Shown piece after piece: positions 1 through 6,362 of a stretch of DNA of 13,014 nt. The notes below the pieces were generated by a model, which made no database searches, had not been told where the DNA came from, and saw only the letters and a program-made list of their open reading frames with translations. This DNA is from a bacterium (GTDB lineage Bacteria; Patescibacteria; Paceibacteria; UBA9973; UBA2103). Where the stretch lies: the NCBI GenBank assembly GCA_021812925.1, contig JAKAMK010000011.1, positions 1-13,014 of the forward strand. Reading direction: 5' to 3'. Each line of letters opens with the position of its first letter. Position 1 is the stretch's first letter. The position numbers were made by a program, and so were the translations under genes.

Positions 1-16
1 GAAGTAAGTGTGGGGG

Positions 17-22
17 TATACT
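17..22 (+). promoter_or_regulatory. -10 box (TATACT) of nusB-NUDIX
   Basis: TATACT lies 19 bases upstream of the ATG at 42, giving an expected leader of about a dozen bases. No convincing Shine-Dalgarno precedes the start. The -35 position falls at the window edge and cannot be judged. The same hexamer precedes ybjQ, smc, khpA and rpoB in this window, which supports it as the local -10 consensus. Confidence 0.6.
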
Positions 23-41
23 CATTCCACACGATCTTTCC

Positions 42-938
42 ATGGCGAACCGGCACCTAGCACGCTCCGTAGTTTTGCAGACGCTCTTCGAATGGGACAC
101 GACGCATGTCTCAGAGAAAGAAGCGGAAGCGATTCTCGCGCGCAACGTCGAAGAATTCGGCGGCGACGAGAGCGACCGGCCGTTCATGGACGGACTTCTC
201 ACAGGCGTCATTGCGAAGCAGCACGACATCGACCTCATCATCGAGAAGGCGGCGCCGGACTGGCCCCTCGACCGCATCGCGCCGGTCGATAGGAACATCC
301 TCCGGCTCGGCCTCTACGAGCTCCTCTTCGCCGACCGCGCGCAGGTGCCGGCGAAAGTCGCCATCAACGAAGCCATCGAGCTCGCGAAAACATTCGGCGG
401 CGACTCAAGCGGCCGCTTCGTGAACGGCGTCCTCGGCGCGGTGTACAAGGAAATCGGCGAGCCGGGGAAGGACGAGCAGGGCAAGAAGAAAGTAAAGCGC
501 GAGGAGTTGCCCTTGGAAAAGATGGGCGGCGCCATCGTCTACGCGAAGCATGACGGCCAGTACTACCTCGCCCTCGTGCACGACGTCTTCGGCCGCTGGA
601 CGCTCTCGAAAGGCCACATCGAGGAAGACCCGTCGCCGGAAGCGGGCGTCACGCGCGTCGTCAAAGAGGAACTCGGCCTCGATGTGAAAGTGGAGAATCA
701 GGTGGGCGAGAACGAGTACATCGCGAGCCATCCGGAGAAAGGGAAGGTGAGGAAGCACGTCTGGTTCTTCCTCGCGACTTCGCCCTTTGAGCCGCTCCAG
801 CTGAAGAAGAGCGGCGGTCTCGACGATGCGAAGTGGTTCCGCATGCAGGACATCATCGACCTGAATTTCTACGACGACATGCTGCCCATCGTGACGGCGG
901 CGGTGCAGACCCTCCTCGACAACCATCCGGTTAAATAG
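42..938 (+). CDS. nusB: NusB antitermination factor fused to a C-terminal NUDIX domain
   Basis: A 298-residue protein in one uninterrupted frame. Residues 1-138 are NusB: the N-terminal LARSVVLQTLFEW, LDRIAPVDRNILRLGLYELLF (77-97) and VAINEAIELAKTFGGDSSGRFVNGVLGAV (106-134) match the all-helical RNA-binding fold that works with NusE/S10 in antitermination and rRNA transcription. A lysine/glutamate-rich linker (about 139-160) leads to a NUDIX hydrolase domain (about 161-298) with GGAIVYA, W186 and the Nudix box beginning at G191. That box is degenerate: R205, E209, E210, G212 and L213 are kept, but the usual first Glu is Pro197 and the Glu after the Arg is Val206, so metal binding may be weakened. 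NusB is normally about 140 residues and stands alone. The NUDIX substrate is unknown, though the layout resembles diadenosine-polyphosphate hydrolases. A sequencing frameshift joining two genes cannot be excluded but nothing suggests it. Confidence 0.9.
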   Translation: MANRHLARSVVLQTLFEWDTTHVSEKEAEAILARNVEEFGGDESDRPFMDGLLTGVIAKQHDIDLIIEKAAPDWPLDRIAPVDRNILRLGLYELLFADRAQVPAKVAINEAIELAKTFGGDSSGRFVNGVLGAVYKEIGEPGKDEQGKKKVKREELPLEKMGGAIVYAKHDGQYYLALVHDVFGRWTLSKGHIEEDPSPEAGVTRVVKEELGLDVKVENQVGENEYIASHPEKGKVRKHVWFFLATSPFEPLQLKKSGGLDDAKWFRMQDIIDLNFYDDMLPIVTAAVQTLLDNHPVK

Positions 939-954
939 AGCCGTCCAACGCTAC

Positions 955-1056
955 GCGGCGGGTGCGATTTTTGAGTACAGAATATTTTCCTGCTGGAAAA
1001 TTTCTTCCTGCTCGGCCCGTCGGCCTGCGCAGAGCCTCAAAAATCACACCCGCCGC
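955..1056 (+). repeat. Structured repeat, copy 1: three-stem junction downstream of nusB-NUDIX
   Basis: Outer stem P1 pairs 955-975 with 1036-1056 (21 positions, one C/A mismatch at 965/1046). Inside are hairpin P2 (984-990 with 995-1001, loop TGCT) and hairpin P3 (CTGC 1008-1011 with GCAG 1029-1032, then GGCC 1014-1017 with GGCC 1022-1025, loop CGTC). The single-stranded joints are TACAGAAT, TTCTTC and AGC. It begins 17 bases after the nusB stop. A second copy at 10528-10625 keeps all three stems through compensatory changes. There is no T-tract, so it is not a simple terminator. Strand is assigned from the upstream gene; a double-stranded or single-stranded DNA role is equally possible. I recognise no described family. 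Confidence 0.8.
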
Positions 1057-1133
1057 TTCGTTTGCCGACAATCTGTTCCCACGCCTCGCGACGTCCCGTA
1101 TCTGGACGCTTTTGAAGGTGCTCTTAGGAAATT

Positions 1134-1161
1134 TTGACAAAATCACACTTATCGCTATACT
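1134..1161 (+). promoter_or_regulatory. Strong promoter TTGACA-16-TATACT
   Basis: A perfect -35 hexamer TTGACA (1134-1139), a 16-base spacer, then TATACT (1156-1161). It drives the small gene at 1190. A short inverted repeat, ACTGA-GAT-TCAGT (1159-1171), overlaps the end of the -10 box and the expected start of transcription, and could be an operator or the first hairpin of the leader. This is the best full two-box promoter in the window. Confidence 0.8.
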
Positions 1162-1189
1162 GAGATTCAGTCTGAGAGAGGAGTTATCG

Positions 1190-1510
1190 ATGACAACCCA
1201 GACTCCGTTACAACTTGCGCTTTCTGGGAAGTACCCCGAAGCGCTCCGCCTCTTCGCTCAACAATGTAGAGATGGAAGCACAGGCGATGTTGAAACGCAG
1301 CGCATGATGCTGGCTATCCTGGTTGACGACGGCATTCGTGCTCATGCACTGAATGAGCACGGTCAGCTGGGCGATAGGGCGCCGACGTCCGATCATGAAC
1401 TGGCCTATATGGCATACGGTCATGGCCTCACCGCCTTGGCGTTCAGCGCCGACTTTTGCCCCGAGGAAATAGAGGTGACGGCGGATCGAATGGCCAGGGT
1501 GCTCGCGTAG
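1190..1510 (+). CDS. Hypothetical small helical protein (106 aa)
   Basis: I do not recognise this family. The start is ATG 1190 because GAGGAG lies at 1178-1183, six bases upstream, below a consensus promoter; the open frame reaches further upstream but only through that promoter and the repeat at 955-1056. The 106-residue product is soluble, with no signal peptide or membrane segment. It opens with LQLALSGKYPEALRLFAQQC, which resembles one TPR/Sel1-type helical hairpin, and the rest (TQRMMLAILVDDGI, HELAYMAYGHGLTALAF, EEIEVTADRMARVLA) also reads as helical. Its own promoter, Shine-Dalgarno and terminator make it a self-contained cassette. By eye its GC and codon choice are less extreme than those of nusB or rnc, which hints at recent acquisition. 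Function unknown. Confidence 0.75.
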   Translation: MTTQTPLQLALSGKYPEALRLFAQQCRDGSTGDVETQRMMLAILVDDGIRAHALNEHGQLGDRAPTSDHELAYMAYGHGLTALAFSADFCPEEIEVTADRMARVLA

Positions 1511-1544
1511 AACGAGTAAACCTTTGCAGCCTAAAAAAGTTCTT

Positions 1545-1578
1545 ATGCCCCGCGCTTTTACTAAAGCGCGGGGCATTT
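1545..1578 (+). terminator. Intrinsic terminator after the 106-aa gene
   Basis: A perfect 14-bp stem (1545-1558 with 1563-1576) with a four-base loop TACT, followed by a T-rich tail (TT, then ATTTCTTT to 1588). On the opposite strand the A-run at 1533-1538 would also supply a U-tract, so it could work in both directions. It insulates the 1190 gene from rnc. Confidence 0.9.
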
Positions 1579-1611
1579 GCATTTCTTTCCTAAAAGCTAC
1601 AAGCTATTAGC

Positions 1612-1617
1612 TATACG
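1612..1617 (+). promoter_or_regulatory. -10 box (TATACG) of rnc, near-leaderless
   Basis: TATACG ends nine bases before the rnc ATG at 1627. With the usual 6-8 bases between -10 and start of transcription, the mRNA would begin within about three bases of the start codon. No Shine-Dalgarno is present in TATTCCGT before the ATG. No clear -35 is seen in the AGCTA-rich stretch upstream. Confidence 0.5.
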
Positions 1618-1626
1618 CTATTCCGT

Positions 1627-2316
1627 ATGCCTGATTTCGCCCAATTCGCTTCCTCAATCGGCGTCTCGTTCAAGAACCTCGGCCTCCTCACCGAGGCACT
1701 CACGCATCGTTCCTATTTGAATGAACACCGCGAGTTCGCAGGCAACCACAACGAGCGCCTCGAGTTCCTAGGCGACGCCGTGCTCGAGCTCGCGACGACG
1801 CGCTTCCTGTTCGACAAGTATCCGCAGAAGCCGGAGGGCGAGCTCACCGCGTACCGCGCGGCTTTGGTAAACACGGTCTCTCTGGCCGAGAGCGCGCAGA
1901 AGCTCGCGCTCGGCGACTACCTCCTCCTCTCGAAAGGCGAGGCGCGTGACACCGGCCGCGCGCGCGACGTCATCCTCGCGGACGCCTTCGAGGCGGTCAT
2001 CGGCGCGCTGTACCTCGACCAGGGGTACGAGGCGGCGGAGCAGTTTATCGCGAAAAACCTGTACGACAAGATTGACGAGGTCGTGAAGAAGCGCGCCTGG
2101 CAGGACGCGAAAAGCCGCTTCCAGGAGGCCGCGCAAGAGAAGAAGGGCATCACGCCGCGCTACCAGCTTCTCGATGAAGTCGGCCCTGACCACGACCGCA
2201 CGTTCACCGTCGGCGTATTCCTCAACGACACCGAGATGGCGAAAGGGGAAGGCAAATCGAAACAGGAGGCCGAGCAGTCCGCAGCCCAGGCTGCGCTCGA
2301 GAAGACCGGGTGGTGA
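1627..2316 (+). CDS. rnc: Ribonuclease III
   Basis: A 229-residue RNase III of normal length, which cleaves double-stranded RNA in rRNA processing and mRNA decay. Residues 1-145 are the catalytic domain: the signature NERLEFLGD is at 42-50 and the second acidic motif LADAFEAVIGALYLDQG begins at 117. The acidic catalytic and metal residues E43, E46, D50, D119 and E122 are all present (E. coli E38, E41, D45, D114, E117). Residues about 155-229 form the double-stranded RNA-binding domain, ending in KSKQEAEQSAAQAALEK. The start is ATG 1627: it follows a -10-like box by nine bases and gives a normal N-terminus. The rnc-smc neighbourhood is common in bacteria; here a ybjQ-type gene lies between them, its promoter beginning eight bases after the rnc stop. 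Confidence 0.96.
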   Translation: MPDFAQFASSIGVSFKNLGLLTEALTHRSYLNEHREFAGNHNERLEFLGDAVLELATTRFLFDKYPQKPEGELTAYRAALVNTVSLAESAQKLALGDYLLLSKGEARDTGRARDVILADAFEAVIGALYLDQGYEAAEQFIAKNLYDKIDEVVKKRAWQDAKSRFQEAAQEKKGITPRYQLLDEVGPDHDRTFTVGVFLNDTEMAKGEGKSKQEAEQSAAQAALEKTGW

Positions 2317-2323
2317 AAGGGCG

Positions 2324-2329
2324 TATACT
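2324..2329 (+). promoter_or_regulatory. -10 box (TATACT) of ybjQ, leaderless
   Basis: TATACT ends eight bases before the ATG at 2338 and begins eight bases after the rnc stop. Transcription would be expected to start at or within two bases of the start codon. GAAAGCGT before the ATG holds no Shine-Dalgarno. No good -35 is visible. Confidence 0.6.
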
Positions 2330-2337
2330 GAAAGCGT

Positions 2338-2676
2338 ATGGCACACATTCCAGAAGAGATGGTGACGCAAGCGTTCGAGCTGCCAGGGTATCGCATAACG
2401 ACGAACCACGGCGTGGTGCGCGGCATCATCGTGCGTTCGCGGAACCTTTTGGTGAATATCGGCGCGGGACTCCACACGCTCGTGGGAGGTAACATCACCG
2501 CCTACACGAATCTCTGCGAACGAGCGCGCACGGATGCCTTTGCGAAAATGCTCGACCACGCTGCGGAGAAGGGCGCGAACGCGGTCATCGGCGCGCGCTA
2601 CGACGCGAACGACATCGCTGCGGGCGTGACCGAGGTGCTCGCCTACGGCACGGCGGTGACGGTTGAGAAAGCCTAG
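2338..2676 (+). CDS. YbjQ/UPF0145 family (DUF74) protein
   Basis: A 112-residue protein of the YbjQ/UPF0145 family, often labelled a heavy-metal-binding domain. These proteins form pentamers and their role is not settled. The family wording is clear: GYRITTNHGVVRGIIVRSRN (17-36), GGNITAYTNLCERARTDAF (50-68), A-x-x-x-GANAVIGARYD (75-89) and the C-terminal TEVLAYGTAVTV (98-109). There is no signal peptide or membrane segment. It sits between rnc and smc with its own -10 box and a strong hairpin after it, so it looks like a monocistronic unit. Start chosen at ATG 2338 from family length and the -10 spacing. Confidence 0.92.
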   Translation: MAHIPEEMVTQAFELPGYRITTNHGVVRGIIVRSRNLLVNIGAGLHTLVGGNITAYTNLCERARTDAFAKMLDHAAEKGANAVIGARYDANDIAAGVTEVLAYGTAVTVEKA

Positions 2677-2685
2677 TGCACACCG

Positions 2686-2722
2686 CGGCGCCCCTGTGCC
2701 GGAGGCACAGGGGCGCCGTCTT
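2686..2722 (+). terminator. Hairpin between ybjQ and smc
   Basis: A perfect 15-bp GC-rich stem (2686-2700 with 2704-2718) with a three-base GGA loop, followed only by TCTT. The U-tract is weak for an intrinsic terminator. The stem ends five bases before the smc TATACT, so it occupies the place where a -35 element would lie. Confidence 0.75.
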
Positions 2723-2723
2723 G

Positions 2724-2729
2724 TATACT
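2724..2729 (+). promoter_or_regulatory. -10 box (TATACT) of smc, leaderless
   Basis: TATACT ends exactly seven bases before ATG 2737, so the first base of the mRNA is expected to be the A of the start codon or a neighbour. The intervening GAATGAA has no Shine-Dalgarno. A second ATG at 2732 is out of frame and stops after three codons. Confidence 0.65.
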
Positions 2730-2736
2730 GAATGAA

Positions 2737-4947
2737 ATGCTGAAGCGGCTCGAGATCGCCGGGTTCAAATCCTTTGCCAAGAAGACCGTCTTGGATTTTT
2801 CGACGGCGACCACGGCCATCGTGGGGCCGAACGGTTCAGGGAAGTCGAACGTCGCCGAGGCGTTCCGCTTCGCCTTGGGCGAGCAGTCGATGAAGTCGAT
2901 GCGCGGCAAGCGCGCTGAGGACCTCATCTTCAATGGTTCGCACTCGGCCCCGCGCGCGAACCGCGCCGCGGTCGCCATCGTCTTCGACAACACGAAGCGG
3001 ACGTTCAAGATAGATTTTGACGAGGTCACGATAGAGCGCGCAGTGTTCCGCGATGGCCAGAGCGAGTACTCGATAAACGGTTCGCGCGTGCGGCTGCGCG
3101 ACGTGGCGGAACTCCTCGCGGGCGCGAACATCGGCGAGACCGGGCACCACATCATCTCCCAGGGTGAGGCGGACCGCATCCTTCTCGCGTCCGCACGCGA
3201 GCGTCGCGCCATGCTCGAGGACGCGCTCGGCCTGAAGGCGTATGAGTTCAAGAAGCAGGAGGCCGAGAAGAAGCTCGAGAAGACCGAGGAGAACATCGCG
3301 CAGGTCAATTCTTTGCGAAGGGAATTGACGCCGCACCTGCGCTTCCTTGAGAAGCAGGTCGAGAAGCTCGAGCGCGCCGAGGAGTTGCGCAAGGAGCTCG
3401 TCGGCCTCGCACAGACGTACTTCGCCATCGAAGATCGGTACCTCGACGACGAACGGCGGAATGTGGGGGAACGCAAGACGCGCGCCGCAGAGCGGCTTGC
3501 GGCGGCGGCTAGCGAGCTTGCCGAAATCGAAGAGCGCGCGACGACCGACGCGGAGGGCACGACGCGCCTCGCCGCGGTACGGAGCGCCGAGCGTGAGGTT
3601 GAGCAGGTGACCAGTGAGAAGAGCGCCCTTGCGCGCGAGCTCGGCCGCGTCGAGGGTGCCCTCGCCGCCGCGAAGGACCGGAGCGCGAAGGTCGCGCGCG
3701 AGCCGTACGCGAAGGTGCCGCGCGAGGACCTCACCGCGCTCGCCGAAGAGGCGCGGAAGCAGTCGGAGAGCGCGAAAGCGCCCGAGGCGGCGCTCGCCGC
3801 GCTCACGGCGCTCGTTACCGCCATAACGACGCTCGTCGGCCGGTACGTGGGCGGCTCTGACGATCTCCTCGCGGACGAGGAGCGCACGGTGTACGCGCTC
3901 GAGGAGGAGCGCGCGAAGCTCGTCGAGAAAGACGCCGCGTTCGCGAAGCAGCATGAAGAAGCGCGCGCGGCGCTCGCCCGCGCGCGCGAGTCGCTCACCG
4001 CGCACGACGAGACCGGCAAGGAACTCCGGCGCCGCATCCTCGACCTCGCGCAGGCGAAGGCGCACGAAGAGGGTGAGGTCGCCTCGGCCGAGGCGCGCGA
4101 GCGCGAGCTTTCGCTCCTCTCAGACTCGCTTGAGCGCGAGAAGGCCGAGGCGCTCGCCATCGCCGGCTCGGGGGCGGTCTCGTACGCGCCGCTTGAGTCG
4201 CTGCCGACCGAGGACCGGAAAGCGCAGGAGGACCGGAAGCGTAGCCTCGAGCGCATGAAGATTCGCCTCGAGGAGTCGGGCGGCACGGGCGAGGACATTC
4301 GCCGCGAGCACAAGGAAGTCTCCGAGCGCGAGACCTTCCTCGCGAAGGAGCTCGAGGACCTCAGTAACTCGGCTGCCGGCCTACGGCAGCTCATCGACGA
4401 CCTCGGCGCCGAGCTCGGCAAGCATTTCTCGGACGGCCTCGCGAAGGTGAACGCCTCCTTCAGCGAGTACTTTGCGCTCATGTTCGGCGGCGGCTCCGCG
4501 CGACTCGCGCTCGAAGAGCCGGAGGACGAAGACGAAGCGGAAGAAGAGGAGGAGATGCTTGAAATGGACGACTCGGGGAAGCCTGAGCAGAAGGCAGGTA
4601 TCGAGATCGCGGTGAACCTGCCGAAGAAGAAGGTGCGCTCCCTGCTCCAGCTCTCGGGCGGCGAGCGCGCGCTCACCAGCATCGCGCTCATCTTTGCCAT
4701 GAGCCAGGTGAATCCGCCGCCATTTTTGATACTCGACGAGACCGACGCGGCTCTCGACGAAGCTAATAGCCGCCGCTACGGCGACATGATAGACAACCTC
4801 GCGAAGCGCTCGCAGCTCATCGTCATCACGCACAACCGCGAGACCATGAGCCGCGCCGGCATCCTCTACGGCGTCACGATGGGCGGCGACGGGGTCTCGA
4901 AACTCCTCTCGGTGAAGTTTGAAGAGGCTGTCCAGGTCGCGAAGTAG
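2737..4947 (+). CDS. smc: SMC-type chromosome segregation ATPase, short and apparently hingeless
   Basis: A 736-residue SMC-family ATPase, which compacts and segregates the chromosome; the usual bacterial protein is about 1150-1200 residues. The N-terminal head has LKRLEIAGFKSF, Walker A GPNGSGKS (30-37) and Q-loop IISQGEADRIL (Q142). The C-terminal head has the signature LSGGERALTSIALIFAM (from 639), Walker B FLILDETDAALDEAN (663-677) and H699 in THN. Between the heads lie two short, charged, coiled-coil-like stretches (about 170-320 and 380-560). The centre (about 320-380) shows no canonical hinge and no zinc-hook CxxC, only a short Ala/Thr/Leu/Val-rich stretch ending RYVGGSD. An acidic insert EPEDEDEAEEEEE (594-606) interrupts the C-terminal head before the signature. 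How dimers would form is unclear. The next gene is gdhA, not ftsY. Confidence 0.93.
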   Translation: MLKRLEIAGFKSFAKKTVLDFSTATTAIVGPNGSGKSNVAEAFRFALGEQSMKSMRGKRAEDLIFNGSHSAPRANRAAVAIVFDNTKRTFKIDFDEVTIERAVFRDGQSEYSINGSRVRLRDVAELLAGANIGETGHHIISQGEADRILLASARERRAMLEDALGLKAYEFKKQEAEKKLEKTEENIAQVNSLRRELTPHLRFLEKQVEKLERAEELRKELVGLAQTYFAIEDRYLDDERRNVGERKTRAAERLAAAASELAEIEERATTDAEGTTRLAAVRSAEREVEQVTSEKSALARELGRVEGALAAAKDRSAKVAREPYAKVPREDLTALAEEARKQSESAKAPEAALAALTALVTAITTLVGRYVGGSDDLLADEERTVYALEEERAKLVEKDAAFAKQHEEARAALARARESLTAHDETGKELRRRILDLAQAKAHEEGEVASAEARERELSLLSDSLEREKAEALAIAGSGAVSYAPLESLPTEDRKAQEDRKRSLERMKIRLEESGGTGEDIRREHKEVSERETFLAKELEDLSNSAAGLRQLIDDLGAELGKHFSDGLAKVNASFSEYFALMFGGGSARLALEEPEDEDEAEEEEEMLEMDDSGKPEQKAGIEIAVNLPKKKVRSLLQLSGGERALTSIALIFAMSQVNPPPFLILDETDAALDEANSRRYGDMIDNLAKRSQLIVITHNRETMSRAGILYGVTMGGDGVSKLLSVKFEEAVQVAK

Positions 4948-4960
4948 TCGCGGTCCGTGT

Positions 4961-4979
4961 CCGCACTATTTCCGTGCGG
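4961..4979 (+). repeat. Small inverted repeat between smc and gdhA
   Basis: CCGCAC (4961-4966) and GTGCGG (4974-4979) form a 6-bp hairpin with a seven-base loop TATTTCC. It starts 13 bases after the smc stop. There is no T-tract after it. It may be a weak transcript end or an operator; a chance occurrence is possible in such GC-rich sequence. Confidence 0.35.
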
Positions 4980-5015
4980 GAGGCGTACTATGGGTACAAC
5001 CCTAACGCTTTACCT

Positions 5016-6245
5016 ATGGCCGCATTCCAATACTTCAAGCAGCATGTCGACAGCGCCGCGAAACTGCTCGGGCTCTCCGAGAAGGAGCGGGAGGTCCTCG
5101 AGAAGCCGGACCGCATCCTGCGCGCGGCGCTCGAGGTGAAGCTCGACGACGGGAGCACCGCGACGTTCCCCGCGTACCGCGTGCAATTCAACAACGCGCG
5201 CGGGCCATACAAGGGCGGCATCCGGTTCCATCCGGAAGCGGACGAGGACGAAGTGCAGGCGCTCGCGGCGACCATGGCGGTGAAGTGCGCGGCGGTCGGC
5301 ATCCCGCTCGGCGGCGCGAAAGGCGGCGTGGCGGTTGACCCGAAGAAATTGTCTTCGCGCGAGCGCGAAGCGCTCGCGCGCGCCTATGTCCGCGCGTTTG
5401 CCGAGCACCTCGGCCCGGACCAGGACATCCCGGCACCGGACGTGTACACGAACCCGTCCGTCATGGCGCACATGCTCGACGAGTACGAGACCATCGTAGG
5501 GAAGAGCGCGCCCGGGATGATAACGGGGAAGCCGCTCGCGATTGGCGGCAGTCTCGGCCGCGACACGGCGACCGCAGACGGCGCCATCGCGGTCCTCGAA
5601 GCGCTCCTCGCTGACCGCGGCATCGCGCCCGATTCGCTCACGGCGGCGGTGCAGGGCGCCGGAAACGCAGGCGCACAAGCCGCGCGGCTACTCGCCGCGC
5701 GTAACGCGAAGGTTGTCGCGTTCTCGGATTCCTCCGGCACGCTCCTCGATGCGAGCGGTATCGACATCGAGCGGGTACTCGCAGAAAAAGCGGCAAAGGG
5801 CGAGTTCGCGTCCATCGGCGCGGTCGCTCTCACGGGTGCGGTGCTCGCGGCAGATGCGCAGCTCCTCGTTCCCGCAGCGCTCGAAGAGCAGCTCACGAAG
5901 GACACCGCTGGCGCGATGAAGGCGGGCTTCGTGCTTGAGATAGCGAACGGGCCTACGACGCCGGAAGCGGACGCGTTACTTGCGGAGCGTGGCGTCGCGG
6001 TCATCCCGGACGTGCTCGCGAACGCGGGCGGCGTGACCGTCTCCTATTTCGAATGGATACAGAACCGCACGGGCGAGCGCTGGTCGCGTGCCGCGGTCGA
6101 GGAGAAGCTCCACGCGACCATGGTGGGCGCCTACCGCGAGATAGCCGACTTCGCGAAGGACCGCGGCACGACTCTGCGCACCGCAGCGTACGCGCTCGCT
6201 CTCACGCGTATTGTCGACGCCCTCCGTGCCCGCGGCCGCATCTAG
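5016..6245 (+). CDS. gdhA: Glutamate dehydrogenase
   Basis: A 409-residue hexameric-type glutamate dehydrogenase, interconverting glutamate with 2-oxoglutarate plus ammonia using NAD(P). Substrate-binding and catalytic residues are in the expected spacing: K66 in GPYKGGIRFHP, K90 in MAVKCA, catalytic K102 in IPLGGAKGGVAVDP and D142 in IPAPDVYTN. These have the same 24/12/40 spacing as K89, K113, K125 and D165 of the Clostridium symbiosum enzyme. The Rossmann domain carries GAGNAG (214-219). The adenine-binding region (VVAFSDSSG) does not let me decide between NAD and NADP. The start is ATG 5016, giving the normal N-terminus; an upstream in-frame GTG at 4974 is possible but not needed. TACTAT (4986-4991) is only a weak -10 candidate. 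It is the one clear central-metabolism gene in the window. Confidence 0.95.
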   Translation: MAAFQYFKQHVDSAAKLLGLSEKEREVLEKPDRILRAALEVKLDDGSTATFPAYRVQFNNARGPYKGGIRFHPEADEDEVQALAATMAVKCAAVGIPLGGAKGGVAVDPKKLSSREREALARAYVRAFAEHLGPDQDIPAPDVYTNPSVMAHMLDEYETIVGKSAPGMITGKPLAIGGSLGRDTATADGAIAVLEALLADRGIAPDSLTAAVQGAGNAGAQAARLLAARNAKVVAFSDSSGTLLDASGIDIERVLAEKAAKGEFASIGAVALTGAVLAADAQLLVPAALEEQLTKDTAGAMKAGFVLEIANGPTTPEADALLAERGVAVIPDVLANAGGVTVSYFEWIQNRTGERWSRAAVEEKLHATMVGAYREIADFAKDRGTTLRTAAYALALTRIVDALRARGRI

Positions 6246-6289
6246 CTGTGGATAATTGTGAAGGTCAGACCTTCACAATTATCCACAGC
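6245..6289 (+). repeat. Perfect 45-bp palindrome with two inverted DnaA boxes
   Basis: Two perfect 22-base arms (6245-6266 and 6268-6289) flank a single central A at 6267. The left arm begins at the last base of the gdhA stop codon. The right arm contains TTATCCACA (6279-6287), the consensus DnaA box, and the left arm its complement TGTGGATAA (6247-6255). The arms are clearly AT-richer than the genes around them. No T-tract follows, so a standard terminator is unlikely. It could be a DnaA-responsive site, a 3' mRNA hairpin, or an inserted palindromic repeat. Confidence 0.9.
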
Positions 6290-6362
6290 ACAGGAGGGCG
6301 GTGAAACGTCGTGCGCGCAGAATGCCGTTATCGTTAGAGGAACCAGCACGAAAGGGATAGCC

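Noticed and set aside
955..1056. Integron attC site or simple terminator
   Set aside because: No RYYYAAC/GTTRRRY core pair for attC, no integrase nearby, and no T-tract after the stem for a terminator.
2759..2771. GGGTTCAAATCC, which looks like a tRNA T-arm
   Set aside because: It encodes GFKS at the conserved N-terminus of SMC and no acceptor, D or anticodon arm surrounds it.
2673..4700. Very long open frame on the minus strand opposite smc
   Set aside because: Its translation is Ser/Arg-rich and low-complexity, as expected from antisense reading of a GC-biased gene; smc itself has every family motif.
6245..6289. Replication origin suggested by two DnaA boxes
   Set aside because: Only two boxes, no AT-rich unwinding region, and no dnaA or dnaN nearby; kept as a regulatory or repeat candidate.
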